Part shown: positions 7,047 to 15,659 of the stretch, one piece after another
Layout of the letters: every line of letters starts with the position of its first letter
Numbering within the stretch: position 1 is the stretch's first letter
Assembly (NCBI GenBank): GCA_011775825.1
Contig: JAABYK010000125.1
Span: 45,003 to 65,075, forward strand
Direction of reading: 5' to 3'
Length of the DNA stretch: 20,073 nucleotides
Origin: Candidatus Zhuqueibacterota bacterium
GTDB lineage: Bacteria > Zhuqueibacterota > Zhuqueibacteria > Oceanimicrobiales > Oceanimicrobiaceae
Made by a program: the position numbers and the translations under genes
Notes under the pieces: generated by a model
Told to the model about the DNA's origin: nothing
Databases searched by the model: none
The model's input: the letters and a program-made list of their open reading frames with translations, nothing else

Positions 7047-9492
7047 ATGAAAAAGAGTAAAATGCATTTCCTTTTATTTATTTTTGTATGGGGGCTTTTT
7101 TGCCTAAATCTAAGTGCCCAGGAACAAACAAAAGAAAAAAGCCCAACAAGACACCGCTAAAGTCGACACCAAAGAAGAAGACAAAAATAAAAAGAAGAAA
7201 GAAGGCAAGGCCTTTAAAGAGGTCATCGAAGACTTTGACGTGATTGAGGGATTATTTGCCCTTTATAAAAAAGATGACGAAGGCAAGGTCTACCTGGAAA
7301 TTAACCCTGAACAGTTTGACGAAATTTATCTGTGTTCCATCACCCGTGAAGCCGGCGACGGGTATTACTTCGATTCTGGCGCTATGATGGGTCGATTTCC
7401 TTTCATTTTCAAACGTGTAGGCCAAAAGGTGCTGTTCATCCACAAAAATGTCTATTTCCGTGCAGACAAAGATGCGGCCATTCATCGTGCGGTTGAACGT
7501 GGTGTGCCGAATTCGGTCATGGGTTTCGCCAAAATCGAAAGCGAACCGCATCCTGAGCGTGGCAGTGTGCTCGTAGACCCCGGTGGATTCTTTCTTCAGG
7601 ACATCGGCATGGTGGGCTACATTTTCAGCGAATTCATTAAGAAGCCAAAGTACAGCTTTAACAAAGAAACCAGTTATTTCGGATTGTTAAAATCCTTTCT
7701 GGAAAACACCGAAATCCAGGTGGTACTCAATTTTACTAGCTCAAACCCAAGACCCATTCCCACGGTTCCTGATGAGCGTAGCTTTCAGCATGTCTACCAT
7801 TATAGCCTTTCCACTTTGCCTGAGACGGATTTCAAATCCAGAATAGCTGATGACCGTGTGGGCCATTTCCTGACCATGCATCAGGATTACACCTCTGTGC
7901 TTCGAGATTCACCGTACAATCGCTACCTCAACCGCTGGAATTTGGAGAAGGCTGAGCCAAAGTTCAAACTCTCACCGCCAAAGCAACCTATTGTTTTTTG
8001 GCTGGAAAACACCATTCCGGTGGAATATCGCGAAGCGGTCAAAGAAGGTGTGTTGCTGTGGAACAAGGCATTTGAGAGCCTCGGCTTCAAGGACGCCCTT
8101 GTGGTTAAGCAGCAGCCAGACGACGCCGATTGGGATCCCGCCGATGTGCGTTACAACACCGTGCGCTGGATTGTACGGCCTGGTGGCGGCTACGCGGTAG
8201 GGCCTTCTCGCACCAACCCTTTTACCGGTCAGATCTACGATGCGGACATTCGCGTCAGCGCCGATATTGTGCGAGGCGTATTCCAGACATACGAAGGGTT
8301 CGCTCGACCCGTAGCCACCGGGGACTCTATTGCGGCCACGCTTGGCATCTACGGAGACTTTGCTCAGGGATTTTGTGACTTTCAAAAAGAAGCCGTTCCA
8401 CAGGCCGCCTTCGGGTGGAACCTGATTTCGGCTCGGGGTTTAGCTGGTAATGACGTGAACGCTGAGCAGTATATTCACGACTTTTTAGTCTATGTCATAG
8501 CTCACGAAGTGGGACACACCTTGGGGCTGCGTCATAACTTCAAAGCCAGCACTATTCATCCTGTTGTTCAGCTTCATAACAAAGCTCTAACCATGGAGCA
8601 GGGCATCACCAGTTCGGTGATGGATTACCAACCGCCAAACATCGCACCCGAAGGCCAGAAGCAGGGGCAGTACTACCAGACCACACTGGGTCCTTACGAC
8701 TATTGGGCGATTGAATATGCCTATACGCCTATCCCAAAAGACAGTAAAAAGAGTGAAGCAGCTATTTTGGAGGAGATTGCCTCGCGCGTCGCCGATCCCA
8801 AGGTGCCCTACGGCACAGATGAAGACGCGTTCTTTGGGCCACGTGGTGTTGACCCTACTTGCACGCGCTGGGATTTGGGTGCGGACCCCATTCCTTATTA
8901 TCGGGGCAGAGTAAGTTTGGCTCAAGAGCTTTGGAGTAAAATTGAGCCGAAATTTGAGAAGCCGGGCAGTCGGTATCAAAAATTTAGGGATGTGTTCAAT
9001 CAGGGGATAAGTCAGTATTTTATCGCAGTGAGTAATGTGGCGAAATATATTGGCGGTCATCCCATGAAACAATGGCAACGCTGGTCGTTTGCGATGGTCT
9101 GCGACTTGGTCTCATCGCCTGTTGGGTTGGTTGGTGTCTTTGTTGCGATTCTACTTTTCAGTCCGTATTACGAAATTACCGATTTTCTTTTGTCAGTTAC
9201 CGGTGTGATTGTATTTCTAATGCTTGAACGCTCCTTGCGGCTATTGTTGCATTATGTGCTTTCTCGAAAGATGATTCAGATTCTGGTTGTCATTGCATTG
9301 ACCGCCATCCCAGTGGTCGGTTTCATCATGATGATTCAAGGTGAGAGTGCGCATACAGCACTACTATTACGTGTTTCATTGATCACAGTGATTCTGCACC
9401 ATCTGTTTCTGTCGTATCTAACCGCGGGGTTGTCAGGGGCATACATCCAGAGTGCACAGAGAGGTTTGAAAAGAAGGCAGCCACGGAGGTGA
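7047..9492 (+). CDS. Secreted zinc metalloprotease (DUF5117/DUF4953 type), frameshifted at the signal peptide and fused to a membrane tail
   Basis: An AGGAGGG site (7036-7042) precedes ATG 7047, which opens a signal peptide ending …CLNLSAQEQTKEK. That frame stops at 7158-7160. The main frame is +1 relative to it and is open from GTG 7114 to 9492. Removing one A from the A6 run at 7135-7140 joins them into about 814 residues. The start of the mature part (EDFDVIEGLFALYKKD…YLEI) fits the DUF5118/DUF5117 family. The metzincin site HEVGHTLGLRH lies near restored residue 486, with a Met-turn candidate SSVMDYQ after it, so the catalytic core is intact. The family pattern holds until NVAKYIGG (about 9057). 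There the usual last 150-200 residues are missing, and a hydrophobic tail of about four membrane spans follows in frame. The enzyme probably degrades proteins outside the cell or in the periplasm. Without the joined signal peptide it would stay inside. Confidence 0.82.
9064..9492 (+). other. Membrane-protein segment fused in frame to the metalloprotease; possible separate gene
   Basis: From ATG 9064 (MKQWQRWSFAMVCDLVSSPV) the frame encodes 142 residues with about four hydrophobic spans, separated by short basic loops, and a basic end (GLKRRQPRR). This does not resemble a secreted metalloprotease C-terminus. It could be translated independently, but the ribosome site is weak (GGCGG about eight bases upstream). 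I do not recognise a family. It may be what remains after a deletion joined two neighbouring genes, and the membrane-anchored peptidase downstream may have been its partner. Confidence 0.5.
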
Positions 9493-9604
9493 TACCCGAC
9501 CATTTTGGTGAGTTCACTTTATTTTCGCTCGCCGCTTACGAGAAAAACGCTCGTTGCATTCTAAACAGAATTCATATTGACTTCATTAAGAACTCAAAGT
9601 CAAA

Positions 9605-10595
9605 ATGACTACTAGAACTACAGTATCAGTATCAAGCAAGCTCACGATTATATTACAGTTCTTTGCAGGAAGTGTGCTCGTAATAATGGTCATGCGAGCG
9701 GTTTGGAATATTGTCATGCGTAGGGGGTGGATTGTTTTGGCATCTCTATTGCTCGCAGGCTTTGTGTTTTTGTACGCTTCTCACCTCTGGGTGGCCTACA
9801 AAAATCATGAGTTGAATAAAAAGAGTGCGCTAAGCTATGCACGCTTTATCCTGAAGACCCAGTTCTTGAGCATACTCAACCCGTTCGTTTTTCTACAAGC
9901 AGTGGCACATAGCTGGGGACAACTCGTGGCGTACATCCGATATGGCAAAAATTTGCCGAACGCAACAACGTATCAGCAGAAAACATCATTCTCATTGCCC
10001 TTCGAAGAAGAATGGTATATTGCTAATGGCGGTATTGATCCTAAGACATCCCATTCCTGGCATATTATCAATCAGCGACATGCGTACGATTTTGTTATAA
10101 AAAACGAGGACGGACAGACGTATCCAATCCACGGGTCAGAAACCGGACGATTATTATGCCTTTGGAAAACCCATATCGGCGCCGGCGGATGGCATGGTTG
10201 TTCAAGTTGTAAATCACGTCCGCGATTTTCCCCATCCCAGACCGGATTCGGGGCGCGTTGATTGGAAGACGCTGGATTTTAGAGGAAATTTTGTAGTCAT
10301 TAAACATGCCGAGGATGAATATAGCTTTCTCGCTCATTTACTCAAAAAGAGTATTTGTGTAAAAAAAGGAGAGCGCGTACGGCAAGGACAACTGATTGGA
10401 CTTTGCGGAAATTCCGGTCATTTAACCGAGCCACATCTGCACTTTCATATACAAGATCGCGCCAATTTTTACACCTCCGTTAGTTTACCTATTCAGTTCG
10501 TCGAGATTGTGATCGACCAAAAGCCGGTTGGTCGTTCGTATCTCAAACGGGACCAGCGGGTGTCTGGAAAGCTTACGGTCAACGAGAAAGCATGA
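9605..10595 (+). pseudogene. Membrane-anchored M23 (LytM-like) peptidase, broken by a one-base frameshift
   Basis: The first frame (9605-10261) has two hydrophobic spans near its N-terminus and a periplasmic part containing WHIINQRHAYDF, the first zinc-ligand region of this M23 branch. The second frame continues with KPDDYYAFGKPISAPADG, the usual M23 core, a long LAHLLKKSICVKKGERVRQG segment, and the HLHFH zinc motif, ending at TGA 10593-10595. The switch is around the AA at 10126-10127: dropping one A gives …TYPSTGQKPDDYYAFGK…, a smooth family-like reading and an enzyme of about 329 residues. An internal ATG at 10194 could express only the second part, which would lack the first ligand. M23 enzymes cut peptidoglycan cross-bridges, or peptides in some cases. 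The lesion is either recent decay or a sequencing error. No strong ribosome site is seen at 9605. Confidence 0.75.
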
Positions 10596-10697
10596 AGCCC
10601 TCTACCTTAAAAATACATTTTCTCGAAAGGAAATGTGAAGAGTGATTTTCCGGCTTTATCCTTTCGCACTAATTCATTCGTTTCAAAAATAGCGAAA

Positions 10698-11093
10698 ATG
10701 CACTCTCCAATCATTCTTTTCGATGGCGTTTGTAACTTGTGCAATTCGACGATCAATTTAGTGTTGGATAGGGATAGAAGAAGGGCTTTTAAGTTTGCTG
10801 CGTTACAGTCCGAAGCCGGGAAAAAAATGCTAAAAAAATACAAGCTCCCGGCTAATCCGTTATCATCCATCATACTAATAGAGGAGAATACCTGCTTCAC
10901 TGAATCGACTGCCGTATTGCGGATTGCCAAAAAATTGCCGCGGCCTTGGCCAATGCTTTATATATTTATCATCATCCCTCCGTTCATTCGCGACCGAATT
11001 TACACATTTGTCGCTAGAAATCGCTACAAATGGTTTGGCAAGAGCGAAAAATGCCGGGTCGCAACGCCGGATATTCTTGAACGATCTCTCTAA
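10698..11093 (+). CDS. DCC family (DUF393) thiol-disulfide oxidoreductase-like protein
   Basis: This 131-aa protein begins MHSPIILFDGVCNLCN, showing the DxxCxxC signature that names the family (D9, C12, C15). The rest, FKFAALQSEAGKKML, then SIILIEENTCFTESTAVLRIAKKL and YTFVARNRYKWFGK, follows the typical thioredoxin-like order to the end. Family members are predicted redox proteins; the exact substrate is unknown. The frame also opens at GTG 10635 with AAAGG four bases upstream. That start would add 21 residues not typical of the family, so ATG 10698 is preferred, without certainty. It follows the broken M23 gene by about 100 bases and may share its transcript. Confidence 0.85.
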   Translation: MHSPIILFDGVCNLCNSTINLVLDRDRRRAFKFAALQSEAGKKMLKKYKLPANPLSSIILIEENTCFTESTAVLRIAKKLPRPWPMLYIFIIIPPFIRDRIYTFVARNRYKWFGKSEKCRVATPDILERSL

Positions 11094-11303
11094 ATTGAAC
11101 CGCTCTTTCTGCTATGACTTTAACCAGAATCCCTGTCTCAAAATTCAAAAATGTCAACAAGGGATGAGGTTAGGAGATCGCCTTGCGAATGGTCAAGTGA
11201 TTGAAGGCATGAAAGTCTCGGAGTATCAAAATATTTCCAGTTTATTCTCAAATATTACAGACACTCCGAATCATTCGTGCACCTACACATATTGACCCCT
11301 TTA

Positions 11304-11321
11304 CACCCCATTGATGGGGTG
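11304..11321. repeat. Short G+C-rich inverted repeat in the intergenic region
   Basis: CACCCCAT and ATGGGGTG flank a TG spacer, giving 8-bp perfect arms. A further ACACCCC follows at about 11324. No T-run comes after, so it is a poor intrinsic terminator. It may be a regulator site for the exopolysaccharide operon. The surrounding gap (11094-11490) otherwise holds only the sigma-54-like site and no recognisable gene. Confidence 0.4.
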
Positions 11322-11442
11322 CTAACACCCCAATATTCCTGATTCTTTAATCCCACACGACTCTATTTTCCCAAAAATCGACCGTCTTTTAGTTCCTGTA
11401 TTTCAAGTAGTTAGTTTCCATTGGTTCGCGCCGGAGCCATTG

Positions 11443-11458
11443 TGGCATAACAATTGTG
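11443..11458 (+). promoter_or_regulatory. Sigma-54-like promoter of the exopolysaccharide operon
   Basis: TGGCATAACAATTGTG matches the -24/-12 consensus TGGCACGNNNNTTGCW, with the GG and the TTG at the correct spacing; the -12 GC is GT here. It lies 33 bases before the first gene of the operon, a plausible distance for a start near 11470. Sigma-54 promoters need an enhancer-binding activator, and none is encoded in the window. Confidence 0.45.
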
Positions 11459-11493
11459 TTACATGCGGTTAAAAAACGCGAATCGGAAAGATG

Positions 11494-11883
11494 ATGGATC
11501 TCAAAAAACCTTCAGTATTGTTAGCCGGAGAAAGCATTTCTTGTGACAGGCAGTTAAAGATTCGATTGATTGAACACTGCAAGGTTATCGCTGTCAACAA
11601 GCTGAGCCTTGCGGAAAAAGTGCCGGAATGGGAGAGCGTCGATCTGGCGGCTTTAGAACTCTCTTCCGGAAGCGATCCCGAACTGAATGTTATCAAATTT
11701 CTCAAGCGCCATCAGCCCTTGATTTTGATCGTGGTGATCGACAGCGATCGCAAGACCGAAGCTGTGGTGAGAGCGTTTCAGTTCGGAGCGAAAGACTTTT
11801 TTCGGAAGCCCTACGATCCTGTGCTGCTGGGGGATCGGATCGAAGGCCTGTTGCGAAAGAAGTTTGCAGCCGTGGCAAATTAA
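11494..11883 (+). CDS. Atypical response-regulator receiver protein (pseudo-receiver)
   Basis: This is a stand-alone receiver-like domain of about 129 residues. The end of the fold is well conserved: VIDSDRKTEAVVRAFQFGAKDFFRKPYDP, including the invariant Lys (about 105). The phospho-acceptor position, normally Asp in LLDL, is Glu in LAALELS (about 55). The acidic pair at the end of strand 1 is replaced by AGES. The protein probably cannot be phosphorylated in the usual way and may be locked in an active-like state or bind another ligand. The start is ATG 11494, with GGAAAG ahead; ATG 11491 is directly adjacent and equally in frame. It is the first gene of the exopolysaccharide operon and ends 21 bases before the wzc-type gene, suggesting a role in regulating assembly. 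No output domain is present. Confidence 0.75.
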   Translation: MDLKKPSVLLAGESISCDRQLKIRLIEHCKVIAVNKLSLAEKVPEWESVDLAALELSSGSDPELNVIKFLKRHQPLILIVVIDSDRKTEAVVRAFQFGAKDFFRKPYDPVLLGDRIEGLLRKKFAAVAN

Positions 11884-11904
11884 CATTTTTGGGGTGATTT
11901 AAGA

Positions 11905-14229
11905 ATGGGCGGAAAAATGGAAAACTCAACTGGCATGACAAACAGCTCTAATCGGTCCATTTCATTTCTTGATTTCCTTGGAATGATCCGGCGGAAATGG
12001 TGGCTCATGGTCATCTGTGCCATCGGCATGCTGGGGCCGATCACTATTTACAACCAAAACGCGCCGCCGGTTTTCGAGGCCTCAACCCAACTGATTTTCG
12101 AAGACTCCGAAAAACTGATGGGCTCTCAGATGGCCCTTTCATCCAAGGATAAGGAAAGCTTCATCCTCAACCAAATAAAAGAGATGAAAACCGAATCGTT
12201 TGCAAAGGAAGTTTATCAAAGTTTGCCAATAGAGATGAGAAACAGATTTGTGGCGGAACGACCAACTTCTAGCGACCTCACGCCGGAGCGCTATGCAACG
12301 AAGAAAATCAGCAACAACCTCTCAGTGGAGCCAACCCGAGGGACCGAGGTCGTCGAGATCCGTTTTGAAGCCAAAGATCCGGATCTTGCTCAAACCGTGA
12401 CCACCACGGCTGCAGATGCTTTGATTCGAAGGAACCTGGAGCTGAGACGTAAGAAATACAGTTCGGTGAAGGCCTTCGTCGAACGGCAGTTTGAAGTCGT
12501 GAAGAATCGACTCCGAGAGGCTGAACAAGCTTTGGAGCAATTTAAGGAGAAGAATCAGATCACTTCGTTGGAGACCCAAACCCGAGAGATTTTGCAACGA
12601 ATGAGCGAGGCGGAAATACTCTACAATCAAGTGGTGAGCGAAAACAAAGAGATTCAGGAAAAAGTGACCGCACTCAGATCAAAATTGGATTCCGAGAAGC
12701 GCGATCTTTCCAGAACCATCTTGCGAACCACCAATCCCTTTGTGGTCAGACTAAGAGAAAGACTCGTAGAATTGGAGGTTCAATACTCGAATCTCCTGGT
12801 GCAAGGGATTCCAAGCGGCAACCCAAAAATGCAGGAGATTCAGAACGAAATCTCACAAATCAGAGAGAATTTGGTGCAGGAAACGCTAAAAATAAACGAA
12901 GACGACAACCTGGCAAATCTTTTGGACCCGTTTTCTCAAATGCGCAAAATTGCCGAGCAACTCATCGGTTTGGAGGCTGAGTTGCAGGCGCAGGCAGCCA
13001 AAGAGGAAAACTTGCGCGCGTTGCTGGCCAATTACGAAAACAGGCTCAAGCAACTCCCGGAAAAGGAAATGACCCTGGCCCGACTGACGCGCGACGTTGA
13101 GTCCCAGAACCGGATGTACATGCAGTTGCTGCAAGAACGGGAAACGGCCCGGCTGAATGAAGCCGCCGAGATCGGGAACATCAGAATCATCGAACCGGCC
13201 ATTCGACCCACGGAACCCATTCGACCGAGAACGTTGCTCAACCTTGTGGTGGGCGTGATTTCGAGCCTCATCATCGGCAGTCTGCTCGTTGTTGGCATTG
13301 AGCACTTCAACAACAAGATCAAATCTGAGGACGAAGTTGTGCAAGCGCTTGGTCTGCCTGTGATTTCTGCCATTCCGCGACTGAAGCACGATTTTTCATT
13401 GCTTTTTCATCCCGAAAGAAATGGCAATTTGGTGGAATCGAACCGCAATGAGGCGTTCATGGGCGATGAATTCAATCTCCTCTACTTTGCTTTGATGAAG
13501 AAAATTAAGACTCCTTGCGCGATCATGATCACGAGTTCCATTCCGAACGAGGGGAAATCCACCATCGCCGCCTTGCTGGCGTTTACAAGCGCACAGCGAG
13601 GTCGAAAAACGTTATTGATAGATGCTGATCTCAGAAAACCAGGTCTGCACTCCATTTTCCATATTTCGAAAACGCCCGGATTGACAAACCTGGCCGTGGA
13701 TTTCATGCGGACTGTAAGATGTAACGGATACGCCAATGGAAGCTCAGATATCATCCGAGAGCCGATCATGCGAAAATCGCTGCGAAAATCGATCATGCAG
13801 ACCTTTGAGAAGAAGCTGCTGTTTCTTCCTGCCGGCTTCATTCCGGCCAATCCGATGAAGGCCTGGTCTGCCAAAATCTGGCAGTCGTTGTTTTCCCAGT
13901 TAAAGCGAATCGCTGACGTCATCATCATCGACGCTCCGCCGATTATCGGCATTCCGGACGCTGCCATCCTTTCGTCCCATGTCGATCATATATTGTACTG
14001 CATCCAGTCGGGAGCCGTGGATAGACTCACGCTGCGGCGGTCGTTCGGGATGTTCCGTAATGCGGTCAAAGATTCAAATGACAAAATCGTCGGGGCCATT
14101 CTAAACAAAGTCGACGTGAGCAGTCAGTATGGCAAATACAAATATTATCGTTACTATGCTAAGAACTACACACCTCGGGCCATGAAATTATCAACTCTTA
14201 ATTATGAAAAAATGAAGGTGATAGCATGA
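11905..14229 (+). CDS. Wzc-type polysaccharide chain-length determinant with tyrosine autokinase domain
   Basis: This inner-membrane protein controls polymer length and export of exopolysaccharide by cycles of tyrosine phosphorylation. The Wzz part has a first span at about 32-50 (WWLMVICAIGMLGP), a long periplasmic region with coiled coils (about 190-430), and a Pro-rich PTEPIRPRT before a second span at about 442-462. The cytosolic BY-kinase part has Walker A SSIPNEGKST (about 543-552), Walker A' LLIDADLRKPGLH and Walker B VIIIDAPP (about 672-679). The C-terminus is Tyr-rich: YGKYKYYRYYAKNY (about 741-754), seven or more likely autophosphorylation sites. In the Walker A region Asn replaces the more usual Gly before EGKST, probably without loss. 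GGGGTGAT lies seven bases before ATG 11905. The stop overlaps the next start (ATGA). Confidence 0.93.
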   Translation: MGGKMENSTGMTNSSNRSISFLDFLGMIRRKWWLMVICAIGMLGPITIYNQNAPPVFEASTQLIFEDSEKLMGSQMALSSKDKESFILNQIKEMKTESFAKEVYQSLPIEMRNRFVAERPTSSDLTPERYATKKISNNLSVEPTRGTEVVEIRFEAKDPDLAQTVTTTAADALIRRNLELRRKKYSSVKAFVERQFEVVKNRLREAEQALEQFKEKNQITSLETQTREILQRMSEAEILYNQVVSENKEIQEKVTALRSKLDSEKRDLSRTILRTTNPFVVRLRERLVELEVQYSNLLVQGIPSGNPKMQEIQNEISQIRENLVQETLKINEDDNLANLLDPFSQMRKIAEQLIGLEAELQAQAAKEENLRALLANYENRLKQLPEKEMTLARLTRDVESQNRMYMQLLQERETARLNEAAEIGNIRIIEPAIRPTEPIRPRTLLNLVVGVISSLIIGSLLVVGIEHFNNKIKSEDEVVQALGLPVISAIPRLKHDFSLLFHPERNGNLVESNRNEAFMGDEFNLLYFALMKKIKTPCAIMITSSIPNEGKSTIAALLAFTSAQRGRKTLLIDADLRKPGLHSIFHISKTPGLTNLAVDFMRTVRCNGYANGSSDIIREPIMRKSLRKSIMQTFEKKLLFLPAGFIPANPMKAWSAKIWQSLFSQLKRIADVIIIDAPPIIGIPDAAILSSHVDHILYCIQSGAVDRLTLRRSFGMFRNAVKDSNDKIVGAILNKVDVSSQYGKYKYYRYYAKNYTPRAMKLSTLNYEKMKVIA

Positions 14230-14765
14230 GATCTTTCACAACGCAGTTGGTCGTGTGGCTGACGGTTCTCTCCGGTTCTGTGGCCTCAGGCCAAACGAAG
14301 GAGACGTTTTGGATCGAGTCCTTTAGCCCGGAGAGCGCCGACCTTAACGACTCGTCGATAAACCAAAAGGCTCTGGCTCGCCTGGACAGCCTGATGCAGA
14401 TTCCGTCTGTCTCGGTGACATTCTACGGGGCGGATGACAGCCTCGCGTGGCAAAACTACTGCACGGACAATCAAATTGAAAACAAGGACAAACTGAACAC
14501 GCGGCGGCGCTTGAGTCGAGCCCGGGCACTCAAAAAACGTTATGGGCGCGGCAACATCGGGATCACTCGGGAAAATGTCGCCGGAGTCAAAGTCGTTTGG
14601 AGTGTTCAAATGGAAGATGCCGAACAAGCATCAGAACTAGAGCCGATCAGAATCCCGGGGAGTGGTTCGAAGGAGTCGACAGCAGTTAGTGGGCCCATCA
14701 AGGTCAAAATTCTTGAAAATGAAATTAAATCCCCCGAAAACCAGAATGAATCTCAAGAAAAGTAA
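14226..14765 (+). CDS. Exported protein with a weak OmpA-like pattern, in the exopolysaccharide operon
   Basis: This 179-aa protein has an N-terminal signal peptide (…LVVWLTVLSGSVASGQ, cut after about residue 22). Residues about 45-130 show a helix rich in Ala/Leu, then VTFYGADDS, a helix LSRARALKKRYG, and a last strand AGVKVVWSV. This beta-alpha-beta order resembles the OmpA/MotB peptidoglycan-binding fold, but key NxxLSxxRA residues are only partly present. The last 45 residues are polar and probably disordered. It overlaps the wzc stop by four bases, so it is translationally coupled. It might link the export complex to the cell wall; that is inference from the pattern and the neighbours. 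Confidence 0.6.
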   Translation: MRSFTTQLVVWLTVLSGSVASGQTKETFWIESFSPESADLNDSSINQKALARLDSLMQIPSVSVTFYGADDSLAWQNYCTDNQIENKDKLNTRRRLSRARALKKRYGRGNIGITRENVAGVKVVWSVQMEDAEQASELEPIRIPGSGSKESTAVSGPIKVKILENEIKSPENQNESQEK

Positions 14766-14812
14766 GCCCAAACCGGCAGACGGAGTTGCCTTGGCAAAGG
14801 CGGTGAACCCAC

Positions 14813-15100
14813 ATGAACACGCAGCAAAAATTCACAGTAATCTGTCTGAGCCTTGTCTTGTGCAGCACGTTGTTCGCTCAACTCATCGCAATCGACAGAG
14901 AAAAGCTGGTGAATACCGAAGACATCATGAAAAATAACATGACCATGACAATGAACGCCGAAGTGAGTAACAATTATCCATGTCCAGTGGATTTCGAGCG
15001 CCTTTTGGAAGAAACCAAACAGGACCTGGATCAACTCGAACACTTAATCGCCGTTTACAGCTCAAATAATAACATCAACATGAACAACCCCAATCAATGA
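14813..15100 (+). CDS. Small exported protein of unknown function in the exopolysaccharide operon
   Basis: This 95-aa protein starts MNTQQKFTVICLSLVLCSTLFAQ, a good signal peptide that would be removed after FAQ. The mature part of about 72 residues is acidic in the middle (DFERLLEETKQDLDQLEHLI, likely helical) and ends in an Asn-rich tail (SSNNNINMNNPNQ). One Cys sits in NNYPCPVDF. GGCGGTGA lies five bases ahead of the start. It sits between the OmpA-like and SLBB genes with short gaps (47 and 10 bases), which makes a real gene likely. I do not recognise any family; a periplasmic accessory to export is only a guess. Confidence 0.65.
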   Translation: MNTQQKFTVICLSLVLCSTLFAQLIAIDREKLVNTEDIMKNNMTMTMNAEVSNNYPCPVDFERLLEETKQDLDQLEHLIAVYSSNNNINMNNPNQ

Positions 15101-15110
15101 GGAAATCAAA

Positions 15111-15629
15111 ATGAAGAAACGAACTCAGCTCAAATTTTTGATGAGCATCGTGATACTTTTCTGGGTGGGAAACCTGTTTGGCCAGGCCTATCAGACAGAT
15201 ATCACCAAACAGAATCAAGCGTCACGGTATGTGCTGGGAGACAATAAGAACATTCAATTCCCGGTGAACATACTGGGCCTGGTACAGAAACCGGGGCAGT
15301 ACCTGGTACCGTATCGAACAAACTTGATCACGCTGGTCGCCTTTGCTGGCGGATTTCGTGAGGATGCCAAGATTTCCAACATAAAAATCGTTCGACATGT
15401 TGGCACAAACGGCAGCAACGGAACACGAGGAAAGACGCGTGTATACCAGGTTGACGTCGAGAAATATTTTGACAAGGGGGACACGAGACAGATTCCCCAA
15501 CTGATGCCTGACGACACGATTATTGTCAGCGGCTCAACGACCAAGACCGTGAACAAGATATTCGATTACGTTGGCAAAGGTGTGATGCTCGCTCAACTCT
15601 ACTTCTTAATTCGAGTGGCCAACGATTAG
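15111..15629 (+). CDS. SLBB-domain protein, Wza-related, lacking the polysaccharide export domain
   Basis: This 172-aa protein has a signal peptide (…LMSIVILFWVGNLFGQA) and no lipobox. Residues about 50-135 form an SLBB unit: VNILGLVQKPGQYLVPYRTNLITLVAFAGG, then DAKISNIKIVR, ending IPQLMPDDTIIV. In outer-membrane exporters (Wza) SLBB repeats follow a polysaccharide export domain; here only one SLBB is present, so it is not a complete Wza. The C-terminus (about 150-168) is moderately hydrophobic and may anchor it or pack in a pore. GAGGAAATC lies six bases ahead. It is likely a periplasmic collar or partner for an export channel encoded elsewhere. Confidence 0.82.
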   Translation: MKKRTQLKFLMSIVILFWVGNLFGQAYQTDITKQNQASRYVLGDNKNIQFPVNILGLVQKPGQYLVPYRTNLITLVAFAGGFREDAKISNIKIVRHVGTNGSNGTRGKTRVYQVDVEKYFDKGDTRQIPQLMPDDTIIVSGSTTKTVNKIFDYVGKGVMLAQLYFLIRVAND

Positions 15630-15659
15630 TATTTTGATGCTGCAAGGAAGCAACCTGAC

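Noticed and set aside
7134..7142. Programmed -1 ribosomal frameshift at A AAA AAG in the metalloprotease leader
   Set aside because: The heptamer is not in the required reading phase, and a -1 shift would enter the wrong frame; a +1 shift or loss of one A is needed.
11304..11330. CRISPR-like or tandem repeat around the CACCCC copies
   Set aside because: There are only two short direct copies and one inverted copy, with no regular spacers.
14662..14937. 91-aa plus-strand reading frame overlapping two operon genes
   Set aside because: It is out of frame with the signal-peptide gene at 14813, has no ribosome site and no family features.
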